From JALONH01 sp046329235 (lineage in GTDB: Bacteria > Bacteroidota > Bacteroidia > Cytophagales > Cytophagaceae): DNA of 64,000 nucleotides. Made by a program: the position numbers and the translations under genes. Within the stretch, counting starts at the first letter, position 1; each line of letters begins with the position of its first letter. Location of the stretch: assembly GCA_046329235.1 (NCBI GenBank), contig JAXLVA010000001.1, forward strand, positions 2,542,001 through 2,606,000, read 5' to 3'. Shown here one piece after another: positions 16,601 through 24,604 of this stretch. Below the pieces are notes generated by a model. It did no database searches. It was not told the origin of the DNA and saw nothing but the letters and a program-made list of their open reading frames with translations.

Positions 16601-18997
16601 AGCAGAAGCAGCGATTGCCACGCTTGGCGTTACCGTTGCATTTGCCGTAACTGTAAAGTTAGCAGCAGTACCATTACCGCAAGTATTCGTAGGAGTAACC
16701 GAGATTGTTCCTGAAGCAGCCGTACTGTTAGTACTAACTGTAATAGCATTCGTATTAGAACCTGCTGTGATAGTAAATCCGGAAGGTAATGTCCAGTTAT
16801 ATCCTGTTGCTCCACTCACCGAAGAGATAGAGTAGGTAATACCTGTAGCACTACGACACACACTTGCGCTTCCAGTAATAGTTCCTGCCGCACCCGGAGT
16901 TGTACATGACAACCCAACTAATTTAGCAGTACCCATATAAGATGGATTTTGCCAAGTATCATCTACGGTAGCATTCCATGCTAGTTTATGATCTCTATTT
17001 CCTCCGTCATCATCGTCATTTACTTCCACTTCAAAACCAACTAATTGGTTCACCGCAGGAGTACCGGATAATGTTGACCATGGAATTCTAGCTTCTAACA
17101 CATATCCACCTGTTTTTGCTACCATGGAAAATGTTATTCCTGTAGTTGGGCGACTATTGTTCGCTGTTACCGTTGCATCATTCCAACGGAAAGTATATTG
17201 AACATCATTAGTACCATACGTAGTTCCTTTACTGTTTCCGATATCAAAGAATACTTCTACGGCATCATCATTATAAACATCAGTACCACTGTTGTTAACC
17301 AATGTATTATCATTCACATCTACTAACACGTACACATAGGTGTTATCCCATAATGCTTTATAGCTAGCTGATAAATCCGAAGAAGAAGACGGTGCTGTTC
17401 CATTAATCAATTTAGTGATGGAAGCTGAATTGTTCTGAGACCAAAGGGCGTCAATAGTACCGTCAATGGTTGGTGCTGTTCCTGTTTGGTTAATGGCTTT
17501 ATAAATAGTCATTACCGTAGCAGCTGTAGTAGCAACATCGCTATTTGAATTAGTTGCTGTTGCTGTAACACTAACACTACCAGTAGTGTTAGCTGTCCAA
17601 GAAATGGAGTAAGGAGAAGAGTTATCTGTTCCTACTAAAGTTCCATTCACATAGAAATCTACTTTAGAGATAGAACCGGTAGTTGCTGTTGCATTAGCGC
17701 TAATAGTAATCACATCACCTTCCGTAGCTGTTAGAGTTGTTGGTGCTGTAAGTGTTATAGAAGTAGAAGCAGGAGTTACAGAAGTACCATAAGGATTCCA
17801 GAAGTTACCTGACTGAACAAACAAACCAATCATTTGTAAAATCTTAGTGAAGTAACCTGTTGCTAAAGCGTCATTTTTATTTTCTGTATAAAGAGCGTTA
17901 CAGAAGTTTTGATTGGCTGTTGTACTAGATGTTGAAAGAGAAAGAGCACCAATTGGACCTACGAATGCAGCATTATGATCTCCGTTACCGGAGCCATCCC
18001 AGTTGATACCATCTCCACCTTGTACAGAACCTGCACCACCTCTGTTAATCCAGTATGCAGCTTGTCTGTTTGTGATGGTTTGCATAGCCGAAGGACCAAA
18101 CCAAATATAATCTACGGATTGTCTCCAAGGAGCTCTACATGCATCATAACCAAATTTATCCGGAGCGGTACCCGAACCACTACAAGAAGAATTAGGAACA
18201 CCGGTAGGTAAACACCAGTTAGTAGCTAATCCCGAAGAAGAGTGTGCGTTGTTCGTGAATAAGGCTTCTGTTTTAGTAATTACATTATCCCAGAAAGCAT
18301 TGTTCGCTTGACCATTTTCTGCCATGAAAAGTTTAAAAACACGAGCGTAACCCGGAGCTTGGTAAGAAGGATTTCTACATGAAGGCTTCCAAGCATCTCC
18401 GTTTTCGAAAGTGTAATCAGAAGCGTTGGTTTCAAAATTTTTGATAGCGTTGATTAAAGCAACGGCATCTGTTTTATAGTTATGAGGAGAAGTAGTATTT
18501 GGCCATTGTTTACTAGCAACTACTAAAGCCATCGCCGCATCTAATTCAGCATCGGTAGCACCATTTTGGCCAACAACGGAATTACATCCACTTATTTTCC
18601 AGTGCATGACACCGTTACCATTTCTAAAGTTTTTATAATAAGCCCAAAGTCTGTTAAATAAATCTTGATCAGCTGCATAGGCAGCTAATAGCATACCATA
18701 CCCAATACCCTCTGACACCGTCTGTGATTGATCATCAAACTTCACACGGGCCATATTAGATCCGCAATTTTCTACATAGGCTGATTTCCAAGCGTTGTAT
18801 TTGGCAGCAACCTCCGTCCCTTTACCATATGTTCCACTGGCAGGTAAATTGGTAGGCATAATACCGTAAGCATACGACGAATTTGATCCAAAAGGAACCG
18901 CCGCCGTCGATGGAGTGTTAATTTGAGCTTTTGCTGTTAGTGCCGTCCACACTACCAATGCAATTACAACGAAGAATAGAAATCTTTTCATGAGCAT
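13640..18997 (-). CDS. GH8 endoglucanase with CBM9-like module and eight Ig domains, T9SS-secreted
   Basis: Cleaves beta-1,4-linked glycan (cellulose, or possibly xylan or chitosan) by inversion. Order in 1785 residues: signal peptide (to about 25, ending AKAQ); GH8 barrel (about 28-400); bacterial Ig domain (about 410-500, VDFYVNGTLVGTDNSSPYS); CBM9-like sugar-binding module (about 505-695, APTIDGTIDALW ... DDAVEVFFD ... AWNATVDDTW); PKD-like domain (about 700-790); eight Ig repeats (about 790-1525); two more PKD-like domains (to about 1700); T9SS type A tail (SLYPNPTEGVVTL ... GVYLMMITIAD). Catalytic acid is E96 in VSEGIGYGM and the probable base D285 in FGYDACRAPWR. The signature ATDAELDAAMALV has Glu where families usually have Asp. 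A second ATG lies at 18991. It is last of the three-gene cellulase block and separated from feoB by about 190 bases. Confidence 0.93.
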   Translation of the reverse strand: MLMKRFLFFVVIALVVWTALTAKAQINTPSTAAVPFGSNSSYAYGIMPTNLPASGTYGKGTEVAAKYNAWKSAYVENCGSNMARVKFDDQSQTVSEGIGYGMLLAAYAADQDLFNRLWAYYKNFRNGNGVMHWKISGCNSVVGQNGATDAELDAAMALVVASKQWPNTTSPHNYKTDAVALINAIKNFETNASDYTFENGDAWKPSCRNPSYQAPGYARVFKLFMAENGQANNAFWDNVITKTEALFTNNAHSSSGLATNWCLPTGVPNSSCSGSGTAPDKFGYDACRAPWRQSVDYIWFGPSAMQTITNRQAAYWINRGGAGSVQGGDGINWDGSGNGDHNAAFVGPIGALSLSTSSTTANQNFCNALYTENKNDALATGYFTKILQMIGLFVQSGNFWNPYGTSVTPASTSITLTAPTTLTATEGDVITISANATATTGSISKVDFYVNGTLVGTDNSSPYSISWTANTTGSVSVTATATNSNSDVATTAATVMTIYKAINQTGTAPTIDGTIDALWSQNNSASITKLINGTAPSSSSDLSASYKALWDNTYVYVLVDVNDNTLVNNSGTDVYNDDAVEVFFDIGNSKGTTYGTNDVQYTFRWNDATVTANNSRPTTGITFSMVAKTGGYVLEARIPWSTLSGTPAVNQLVGFEVEVNDDDDGGNRDHKLAWNATVDDTWQNPSYMGTAKLVGLSCTTPGAAGTITGSASVCRSATGITYSISSVSGATGYNWTLPSGFTITAGSNTNAITVSTNSTAASGTISVTPTNTCGNGTAANFTVTANATVTPSVAIAASATTICAGASVTFTATPTNGGTPTYQWYNGTTAITNATSSTYTTTGLANGNQISVRMVSNAACASTTSAVTSNTVTMTVNATVTPSVAIAASATTICTGSSVTFTATPTNGGTAPTYQWYNGANAVSGATSSTYTTTGLTNGNQISVRMVSNAACASTTSAVTSNTVTMTVTSSVTPSVAIAASSTTICTGTSVTFTATPTNGGAAPTYQWYNGANAVSGATSSTYTTTGLTNGNQISVRMVSNAACASTTSAVTSNTVTMTVTSSVTPSVAIAASSTTICTGTSVTFTATPTNGGAPTYQWYNGTTAITNATSSTYTTTGLANGNQISVRMVSNAACASTTSAVTSNTVTMTVTATVTPSVAIAASATTICTGSSVTFTATPTNGGAAPTYQWYNGTTAITSATSSTYTTTGLANGNQISVRMVSNASCASTTSAVSSNTVTMTVNATVTPSVAIAASATTICTGSSVTFTATPTNGGAAPTYQWYNGTTAITSATSSTYTTTGLANGNQISVRMVSNASCASTTSAVSSNTVTMTVNATVTPSVAIAASATTICTGSSVTFTATPTNGGAAPTYQWYNGTTAITNATSSTYTTTGLANGNQISVRMVSNATCRSTSSAVSSNTVTMTVTSSVTPSVSIATSSSTICSGSSVTFTATPTNGGAAPTYQWYNGTTAITNATSSTYTTTGLANGNQISVRMVSNASCRSTSSAVTSNTVTMTVNASTGAAGSITGSSNIYKTSTGIQFSIAAVSGATSYNWTLPTGFTITSGAGTRTITVSVSSTATNGTVSVTPVGNCGNGAASSLTVTVSTPAGFSTSMTGPATVTSGQNSVTYSVPDQSGMTYTWTVPPGATIVSGQGTSSIVVDFGSSTSGSVTVTETNQANQSNSISKTITVSTATSVRPESENGLVSLYPNPTEGVVTLKNKGAGSIESIQYVLIDAKGVKVAEGQVDYLDNGVEIHLPVASGVYLMMITIADKHQVITVVKQ
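14437..16634 (-). repeat. Ig-domain coding repeats, eight units of 276 bp
   Basis: Eight consecutive coding units, each about 92 codons. The average identity between neighbours is very high at DNA level, far above what protein selection needs, which points to recent amplification or gene conversion. Antisense open frames with the same period are a by-product. Confidence 0.9.
14941..15492 (-). repeat. Two identical 276-bp tandem units
   Basis: Bases 14941-15216 and 15217-15492 are identical by eye along their whole length. Identity continues about 48 bases into the next unit, to near 15540. A second near-identical pair (about 15753-16028 and 16029-16304) differs at only a few positions. Confidence 0.9.
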
Positions 18998-19188
18998 TAA
19001 ATCATACTTTAATAGTACTAAACTAATACATTTTATACCTTTTTATAGGTAGATGTAAGTTATGTTTAAGTTATTATGGTTTTTATCCTATAAAAATAGG
19101 GGTAATATTCAGCCTAAAAAGACCCTATTTAAACAAATAAAAAAAATAGGATTTTATTATAAACTACTGATATTAAGACTATAGTATA

Positions 19189-21309
19189 TTATTTAAATAA
19201 TTGAAAAAAGGCAAAACTAACCAGATAGGCCAAGCCTGTCATGTAAGTAAACTGTAAAATTGGCCACTTCCAAGACTTAGTTTCCCTGTAAACAATGGCC
19301 AAAGTACTCATGCATTGGAGGGCAAACAGGTAAAATAGAAGTAAGGATCCGGTTCTTGCAAAAGTGTAAAATGGCTGCCCTTGTTCGTCTTTTACTTGCG
19401 CTAACTTTTCACGGATGGTATCCTCCTCTTCAGAATCTCCTACACTATATATAGTAGCCATCGTTCCTATAAAAACTTCTCTGGCTGCAAACGATGTGAT
19501 GATGGCAATCCCGATTTTCCAGTCGTAACCCAGCGGACGAATCACCGGTTCTATAAAATTCCCGAACTGACCGGCATAGGAAGCTTTTAACTTAGCAGAA
19601 CTTAACTCTGCCTCCGTTTGATCCGCATCCCAGTTTTCAGCCAATGCCATTTCGTTCACCCTCTTTTCCGCCCGTTCCATTGAATCCGACGGACCATACG
19701 ATGCCAAGAACCAAAGAATAATAGAAATAGCTAATATAACTTTACCCGCTTCAAACGTAAACGTTTTTACTTTTTCTAAAATAGTCAAGCCTACGTTTTT
19801 CAAACGCGGGAATTGGTACGCAGGAAATTCCATGATGAAGGTACTTCTCTCCTTTTTCCCTAACCACTTATTTAATAAAGCGGCACTCAATATAGCGCTG
19901 ATAAAACCTAATAAATATAAACCCATCATCACCACACCTTGCATATTGAATAGAGACACTCCCCCAACCGACAACATCGATTGAGCAGGAATCATCAAAC
20001 CAATTAAAACGATAAACACCGGAATACGTGCCGAACAACTCATCAGCGGAGTTACAAAAATCGTAATCATACGCTCCTTCCACGACTCAATACTTCGGGT
20101 AGACATAATCGCCGGAACCGCACAAGCCACGCCCGATATCAACGGAACCACACTACGACCATTCAATCCAAACGGACGCATCAGCTTATCCATGATGTAC
20201 ATCACACGTGTCATGTAACCACTCTCTTCTAAGATGGCAATGCAAGCAAATAATATCGATATCTGAGGAATGAAAATCAGCACGCCTTCTAAACCGGACA
20301 ATACCCCTTCCACGATGAAGTCTTTCAATACTCCATCCGGCAGATAAGCCGACACCGAATCTTTCACACCTGCAAAGAAGGATTCAATCCAACTCATAGG
20401 TAACTCCGACCAAGCAAAGATGGATTGGAATAATAAAAACAGAATGGCTAAGAAGATGAAGTAACCCCACACTTTGTGCGTGACAACTCTATCTACTCGT
20501 TTACTCCAACGAATCTTGGCTAAGCGCGCATCCTCTTTCATCACTTTGTGAATGATGGTATGAATGGCTTCGTAGCGAGCCAGCGTTTCTTGATATTGTA
20601 ATTTCTTACTGTTCCAGGTAATCTCTTTTTCCCACTGTTCTATACGTTGTTTTTCCGACGGACTTAACACCGTGGTTTTCTCATGCATGTGCGCTAACAA
20701 CAGCGCCATGTAATCACTTTCAATCTGGAAAGTCTGACGAATACGTTTTACTAATTCCGGCGCCACTTGTGACGACTTGTAGAAACTATCCGGAACTACT
20801 TGCACCGGACACATCATCGCCGCTTTCAACTCGTCTACCCCTTTACCATTACGCGCGTTGATTTCTACTATGGGAACGTTTAATTCTTTTTGAGCTACGT
20901 TAATGTCAATCTGAATACCATTCTTTAAGGCTAAGTCCACCATGTTCAATGCCATGATCACAGGGAAGCCTAGATCTTTAATCTGCGTGAATAGTAAAAG
21001 ATTACGTTTGAAGTTGGAGGCATCAATGATGACTACTAAAAAATCCGGTTTATCATGTCGAAGCGTGTCGGTTAAGTAGTCAAACACTACTTGTTCATCC
21101 AAGCTTCTAGGATAGATACTGTAGGTACCCGGCAAATCTATAATTTCAGCTTCTAAAGCATCACTTAACTTACAGTAACCAATCTTTTTGTCGACCGTCA
21201 CACCCGGGAAGTTCCCTACCTTTTGATTCAAACCTGTAAGGTGATTGAATAGAGAAGATTTTCCGGCGTTGGGGTTACCGATTAAGGCTACTTTAAGTCT
21301 TTTTTTCAT
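19189..21309 (-). CDS. feoB: Ferrous iron transport protein B
   Basis: Inner-membrane Fe(II) uptake permease with a cytosolic G-protein domain, 706 residues. G motifs are visible: G1 GNPNAGKSS (about 11-19), G3 DLPGT, G4 ALNMVD, then a helical GDI-like domain (about 165-265). The membrane part starts near residue 280 and has the Feo gates: GLEGVLIFIPQI, GRSVVPLISGVACAVPAIM with Cys, and later MSCSARIPVFIVLI. C-terminal REVFIGTMATIYSVG is also typical. Its start overlaps the feoA stop by 4 bases (ATGA), so the two are translationally coupled. No feoC follows. It is transcribed from the promoter ahead of feoA. Confidence 0.97.
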   Translation of the reverse strand: MKKRLKVALIGNPNAGKSSLFNHLTGLNQKVGNFPGVTVDKKIGYCKLSDALEAEIIDLPGTYSIYPRSLDEQVVFDYLTDTLRHDKPDFLVVIIDASNFKRNLLLFTQIKDLGFPVIMALNMVDLALKNGIQIDINVAQKELNVPIVEINARNGKGVDELKAAMMCPVQVVPDSFYKSSQVAPELVKRIRQTFQIESDYMALLLAHMHEKTTVLSPSEKQRIEQWEKEITWNSKKLQYQETLARYEAIHTIIHKVMKEDARLAKIRWSKRVDRVVTHKVWGYFIFLAILFLLFQSIFAWSELPMSWIESFFAGVKDSVSAYLPDGVLKDFIVEGVLSGLEGVLIFIPQISILFACIAILEESGYMTRVMYIMDKLMRPFGLNGRSVVPLISGVACAVPAIMSTRSIESWKERMITIFVTPLMSCSARIPVFIVLIGLMIPAQSMLSVGGVSLFNMQGVVMMGLYLLGFISAILSAALLNKWLGKKERSTFIMEFPAYQFPRLKNVGLTILEKVKTFTFEAGKVILAISIILWFLASYGPSDSMERAEKRVNEMALAENWDADQTEAELSSAKLKASYAGQFGNFIEPVIRPLGYDWKIGIAIITSFAAREVFIGTMATIYSVGDSEEEDTIREKLAQVKDEQGQPFYTFARTGSLLLFYLFALQCMSTLAIVYRETKSWKWPILQFTYMTGLAYLVSFAFFQLFK

Positions 21310-21554
21310 GCTTTAGGCTCGCTTAATAAAATGGTGGAAGCCTCTTCTTTGCGCATGGTCAGGTGGTACCCGCATACTTTGATACAGATAGGATCACCTA
21401 GTGGGGCCTTGCTATCCAGCTCTACTTCACATCCCGGCAGACAGCCCATTTCCAACAGTTTTAAAGACAACTCTTCTTCCGAAAAGCCTACAATAACCCC
21501 TCTTTCCCCAATGTTCAAATCCGATACGGTTTTATCAAATACAGGCTTTTCCAA
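21306..21554 (-). CDS. feoA: Ferrous iron transport protein A
   Basis: An 82-residue SH3-like cytosolic partner of FeoB. Family features: L-x-x-G-E-R-G (LNIGERGVIVGF), a leucine-rich helix LSLKLLEMGCLPGCEVEL, and PLGDPICIKVCGYHLTMRKEEASTILL. The start codon is TTG at 21554: an in-frame stop lies two codons upstream and no ATG occurs before the conserved LLEMG segment. A consensus promoter lies 24 bases upstream. feoA and feoB form an operon. Iron regulation by Fur is expected from the family, but I could not pick out a convincing Fur box. Confidence 0.94.
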   Translation of the reverse strand: MEKPVFDKTVSDLNIGERGVIVGFSEEELSLKLLEMGCLPGCEVELDSKAPLGDPICIKVCGYHLTMRKEEASTILLSEPKA

Positions 21555-21577
21555 TGCTTATTTAGACTTATTTTAAA

Positions 21578-21608
21578 CAAAAATACGCTTAATGCGGCTA
21601 GGAACAAA
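21578..21608 (-). promoter_or_regulatory. feoAB promoter
   Basis: On the minus strand TTTG (21605-21608), 19 nt, then TATTTTTG (21578-21585) matches the Bacteroidota sigma factor consensus. The expected transcription start is close to 21571, leaving a short leader before the TTG start codon of feoA. Confidence 0.75.
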
Positions 21609-21739
21609 AGAGAAAAGTCACTTTTTGAAAACAGAAGGAAGAAAGAGGGTGGCGGAAGGGGGAAGTAGTTAATGTAGGGGGAATCACTGTTCTTTACCTT
21701 GCTCTTGCTCAAACTCTTGCGGTATGGGAGTAAAGAAAG

Positions 21740-21785
21740 AGAAACAGAAAGAGAGCGGTTGCTTCCTCACCCTCTTTCTGTTTCT
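21740..21785. repeat. 14-bp inverted repeat, CTCTTTCTGTTTCT type
   Basis: AGAAACAGAAAGAG (21740-21753) pairs perfectly with CTCTTTCTGTTTCT (21772-21785) across 18 nt. The right arm, with preceding CACC, recurs at about 28157-28176, so it belongs to a dispersed family. No T-run follows, so it is not a standard terminator. Confidence 0.65.
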
Positions 21786-21799
21786 CCTCACTCATTCTA

Positions 21800-21965
21800 T
21801 TTATTGGGCGTGCCCCCTCGCCCACTCCTCATCCCATTTATCACCCTTACTGCGCTCGGGGTCGGGCTATCCGCTGCAATCCGCCGCGTAGGACTTTATA
21901 TACAAAGAGATAATGTTGCCGCGGCGGGATTTCCGCTTCTATCCCTCACGCGGGGGAAGTCATAT
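21800..21965. repeat. GC-rich intergenic repeat-like segment
   Basis: A segment of about 165 bases, much richer in G and C than anything around it, with GGGCGTGCCCC, GGTCGGGCTATCCGCTGCAA and ATCCGCCGCG (21879-21888), the last paired with CGCGGCGGGAT (21920-21930). I recall very similar sequence as a dispersed non-coding repeat in other Bacteroidota genomes; this cannot be verified here. A 91-codon open frame across it has no protein-like character. It sits at the left border of the restriction-modification cassette. Confidence 0.55.
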
Positions 21966-22157
21966 AAAACTTAAAATCCCAAAAAATCATATTTTATTAA
22001 GTACTAAAAAAATAAACATTCATTAGCGTGGTTGTTCAGATTTTTTTAAAGTGCAAAAACGACCCTCCCAAAGAAAAGTATCATCTTTTCTAACACTTAT
22101 TAAATCTCTTAAAAACATAGCATACATGTAAAAAAACAATTATATTGTTGTCACAAA

Positions 22158-22484
22158 ATGACAAGTCAAATGAAGGAAACATTTGGAGAATATATAAAAC
22201 GGCTTCGTACAGAAAATGAATTAACTCTCACTCAACTCGCTGCTAAACTTGACTTGGACTCAGCAAATCTTAGTAAAATTGAAAATAACAAAAGAGAGTT
22301 TGATGAAAAACGACTCGAACTTTTAGCTAATGTTTTTAATCTTGATATTAATAAATTAAGAACAGAATACTTCAGTGATATGATCGCAAAGAAAATTTAT
22401 GAAAACAATTGCGACAGTGAAACGCTGATTTTAGCAGAACAAAAAGTTGAATATTTAAAATCAAAAAATCTTACAGCTATATGA
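22158..22484 (+). CDS. XRE-family helix-turn-helix regulator of a restriction-modification system
   Basis: A 108-residue protein with a complete HTH_3 domain at about residues 8-65: FGEYIKRLRTENELTLTQLAAKLDLDSANLSKIENNKREF, where LTQLAAKLDLDSANLSKIE is the helix-turn-helix. The C-terminal 40 residues are helical and charged. Its stop overlaps the methyltransferase start by 4 bases (ATGA). Position and size fit a controller protein that times expression of methylase and nuclease, as C proteins do, although here it is coupled to the methylase rather than divergent from it. The near-palindrome CAATTATATTG just upstream (about 22138-22148) could be an operator; this is a weak guess. Confidence 0.85.
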   Translation: MTSQMKETFGEYIKRLRTENELTLTQLAAKLDLDSANLSKIENNKREFDEKRLELLANVFNLDINKLRTEYFSDMIAKKIYENNCDSETLILAEQKVEYLKSKNLTAI

Positions 22485-23530
22485 ACATAGTATCTTTTTT
22501 CGCAGGTGCAGGAGGCTTAGACCTAGGCTTTCAAAAAGCAGGTTTCAAAGTGATTTGGGCAAATGAATACGACAAAGATATTTGGGAAACGTACGAGAAA
22601 AACCACCCACACACAATTTTAGACAGACGAAGTTTAGTAAATATTCCTGCTGAAGATGTTCCAGAATGTGATGGAATAATTGGGGGACCACCTTGTCAAA
22701 GCTGGAGTGAAGCTGGTGCAATGAAAGGTATTGAAGACAAAAGAGGTCAACTTTTTTATGACTTCATTAGAATTTTAGAAGCGAAACAGCCAAAGTTTTT
22801 TCTTGCTGAAAATGTAAGCGGAATGCTCTTAGGTAGGCATTCTGAAGCATTAGAAAACATAAAAACAATGTTCAGAAACGCAGGTGTTGGTTATGAACTT
22901 TCATTTGAAATGGTTAATGCTTGCGATTATAATGTTCCACAAGATAGAAAACGTGTAATCTTTGTAGGTATTCGAAAAGATTTGGGGTTTAAATATCAAT
23001 TTGAAAAACCAAACTTTCCGAAGTTAACGCTCCAGGAAACTATTTTCGATTTAAAGGACAGTGTATTACCTGCATTAGCTTACAACAAAACCAACGGGGA
23101 TAAATGTGTTTTACCAAATCATGAATATATGATTGGTGATTTCTCAACAATTTTTATGTCAAGAAATAGAGTTAGAAGCTGGGACGAACAATCATTTACA
23201 ATTCAAGCAGGAGGTAGACATGCTCCTATTCATCCACAGGCACCCAAAATGGAATTCATAGAAGAAAATGTAAGAATTTTTGTACCAGGTCAAGAGCATT
23301 TGTACAGACGATTGAGTGTTAGAGAATGTGCAAGAATACAAACTTTTCCTGATGATTTTATTTTCTATTATACTAGCGTTCCAGCAGGGTATAAAATGAT
23401 AGGAAATGCAGTTCCTGTTAATTTAGCAAAATATTTGGCTTTAAGTATTAAAGCACAAATTGAAGATGCAGAAACCAAATTCAAAGCAATGAATAAAACA
23501 AATTTAAAATTAGAAACTGTATTATCGTAG
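22481..23530 (+). CDS. DNA (cytosine-5) methyltransferase, M.HaeIII-like (predicted GGCC)
   Basis: Transfers a methyl group from SAM to C5 of cytosine, protecting host DNA. Motif I FFAGAGGLDLGF (6-17), motif IV GGPPCQSW with nucleophile C72, motif VI AENVSGM, motif VIII region QDRKRVIFVGIRK, and the C-terminal motifs YRRLSVRECARIQTFPDDF and YKMIGNAVPVNLA are all present. It has 349 residues. The resemblance to my memory of M.HaeIII is close, including the target-recognition part (TNGDKCVLPNHEYMIGDFSTIFMSRNRVRSW, then HPQAP). GGCC specificity is therefore likely. The gene is coupled to the regulator upstream, with the nuclease 3 bases downstream. Composition is AT-richer than the flanks. Confidence 0.95.
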   Translation: MNIVSFFAGAGGLDLGFQKAGFKVIWANEYDKDIWETYEKNHPHTILDRRSLVNIPAEDVPECDGIIGGPPCQSWSEAGAMKGIEDKRGQLFYDFIRILEAKQPKFFLAENVSGMLLGRHSEALENIKTMFRNAGVGYELSFEMVNACDYNVPQDRKRVIFVGIRKDLGFKYQFEKPNFPKLTLQETIFDLKDSVLPALAYNKTNGDKCVLPNHEYMIGDFSTIFMSRNRVRSWDEQSFTIQAGGRHAPIHPQAPKMEFIEENVRIFVPGQEHLYRRLSVRECARIQTFPDDFIFYYTSVPAGYKMIGNAVPVNLAKYLALSIKAQIEDAETKFKAMNKTNLKLETVLS

Positions 23531-23533
23531 ATT

Positions 23534-24493
23534 ATGGCAAGTCAAACAGTTAATGGAAAAGCGTTTGAATATGCTTTACTTTTTGAATTTTATGAACGTT
23601 TAAAAACCATAACGAGTGTTTCAATTACTGAGAACGAACCATTTCAAAATGCTAAAGGATGTTTTGATAGTTTTGTTGAACAAGAACAAGATACGTTTAG
23701 AATTACTGCAAGTGCTGCTATAAATTTCTTAATTGATATTGAGCCCAGACTTTCAAATGGCATCAGCAAAGAAGATACTTTGATTCTTGAAATTGTGAGT
23801 GACCAAGCAGGACAATCAGGTGATGTTCGCGATGTTCTAATTATACGTTCTTTACAAAAATGGGAAATAGGGGTCTCTGCAAAAAACAATCATAGGGCTG
23901 TAAAGCACTCCAGATTATCGTTAAATATTGACTTTGGAGAAAAATGGTTGAGTGTTCCATGTTCAAAAAATTACTTTGACGAAATCAAGCCTGTCTTTGA
24001 TATGTTGACAGATTTAAAAACAAAAAATAAATCTGCTAAATGGACTTCTATCGACAATATGCACCAAGTTGTTTACATTCCTATTTTAAATGCTTTTAGG
24101 AAAGAACTCTTACGTCTCGACAACGAAAACCCCAATATTGTCGCTGAGAATCTTGTCCAATATTTGATAGGTAATGAAGATTTTTATAAAGTTATAAAAG
24201 GCAATAAGAAAGTAGAAATTCAAGCCTATAATCTTAATGGAACTTTGAATTTACCGTTTGAAAGCAAAAAGCCTAAAGCAAAAATTCCTAAATTAAAGTT
24301 ACCCTCTCGGTTAATTGAAATTGTTTATCAAGACAATTCAACAACGACATTATTGGTTTCATTAAATGAAGGGTGGCAAATATCATTTAGAATTCACAAC
24401 GCTAGTTCAAGAGTAGAATCTTCATTGAAATTCGATATTAATCTTGTAAGTGCGCCTCATACATTATTTACAAATCACATTATTATAGCATAA
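23534..24493 (+). CDS. HaeIII-family restriction endonuclease (predicted GGCC)
   Basis: Predicted type II nuclease, 319 residues, essentially the length of HaeIII. It starts MASQTVNGKAFEYALLFEF, and has the family core GQSGDVRDVLIIR ... WEIGVSAKNNHRAVKHSRLS. In this family the Asp in GDVRDV and the E-x-x-x-K pattern (E of WEIGVSAK) are the likely PD-(D/E)xK metal ligands. It follows the methylase by 3 bases, so the three genes form one transcription unit. I found no GGCC within 22158-24493 by eye. Specificity is inferred from family resemblance of both nuclease and methylase. Confidence 0.92.
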   Translation: MASQTVNGKAFEYALLFEFYERLKTITSVSITENEPFQNAKGCFDSFVEQEQDTFRITASAAINFLIDIEPRLSNGISKEDTLILEIVSDQAGQSGDVRDVLIIRSLQKWEIGVSAKNNHRAVKHSRLSLNIDFGEKWLSVPCSKNYFDEIKPVFDMLTDLKTKNKSAKWTSIDNMHQVVYIPILNAFRKELLRLDNENPNIVAENLVQYLIGNEDFYKVIKGNKKVEIQAYNLNGTLNLPFESKKPKAKIPKLKLPSRLIEIVYQDNSTTTLLVSLNEGWQISFRIHNASSRVESSLKFDINLVSAPHTLFTNHIIIA

Positions 24494-24568
24494 TATTCTT
24501 CGCAGTTGTTGGTATTTTCCCTCTGTATTATAAATAATTGAAGAAGCACCCTCTTCGACAACCTGCTC

Positions 24569-24596
24569 TTCGACATTTGCAATGCAATGTCGAAGC
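24569..24596. repeat. Inverted repeat at the right border of the restriction-modification cassette
   Basis: Perfect 10-bp arms CTTCGACATT and AATGTCGAAG around an 8-nt loop TGCAATGC. No T-run follows, so it is more repeat-like than terminator-like. A partial direct copy (CTCTTCGACAA) lies just upstream at 24553-24563. Confidence 0.7.
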
Positions 24597-24604
24597 CAGA
24601 TAAA

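Noticed and set aside
14437..16634. Regular repeats that could suggest a CRISPR array or satellite
   Set aside because: The unit is 276 bp and fully coding, with conserved Cys and Trp positions of an Ig fold; there are no spacers.
14592..16835. Several 60-95-codon plus-strand frames repeating every 276 bases
   Set aside because: They are antisense shadows of the GH8 Ig repeats: the period matches the repeat unit, and the peptides are low-complexity Val/Thr/Ala-rich with no independent features.
19095..19140. Terminator for feoB
   Set aside because: Stem AAATAGGG/CCCTATTT has a 31-nt loop and lies upstream of the GH8 start; the geometry is poor, so I do not call it.
21699..21974. 91-codon open frame upstream of the restriction-modification cassette
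   Set aside because: It crosses an inverted repeat and GC-rich repeat DNA, and its translation lacks any fold-like pattern.
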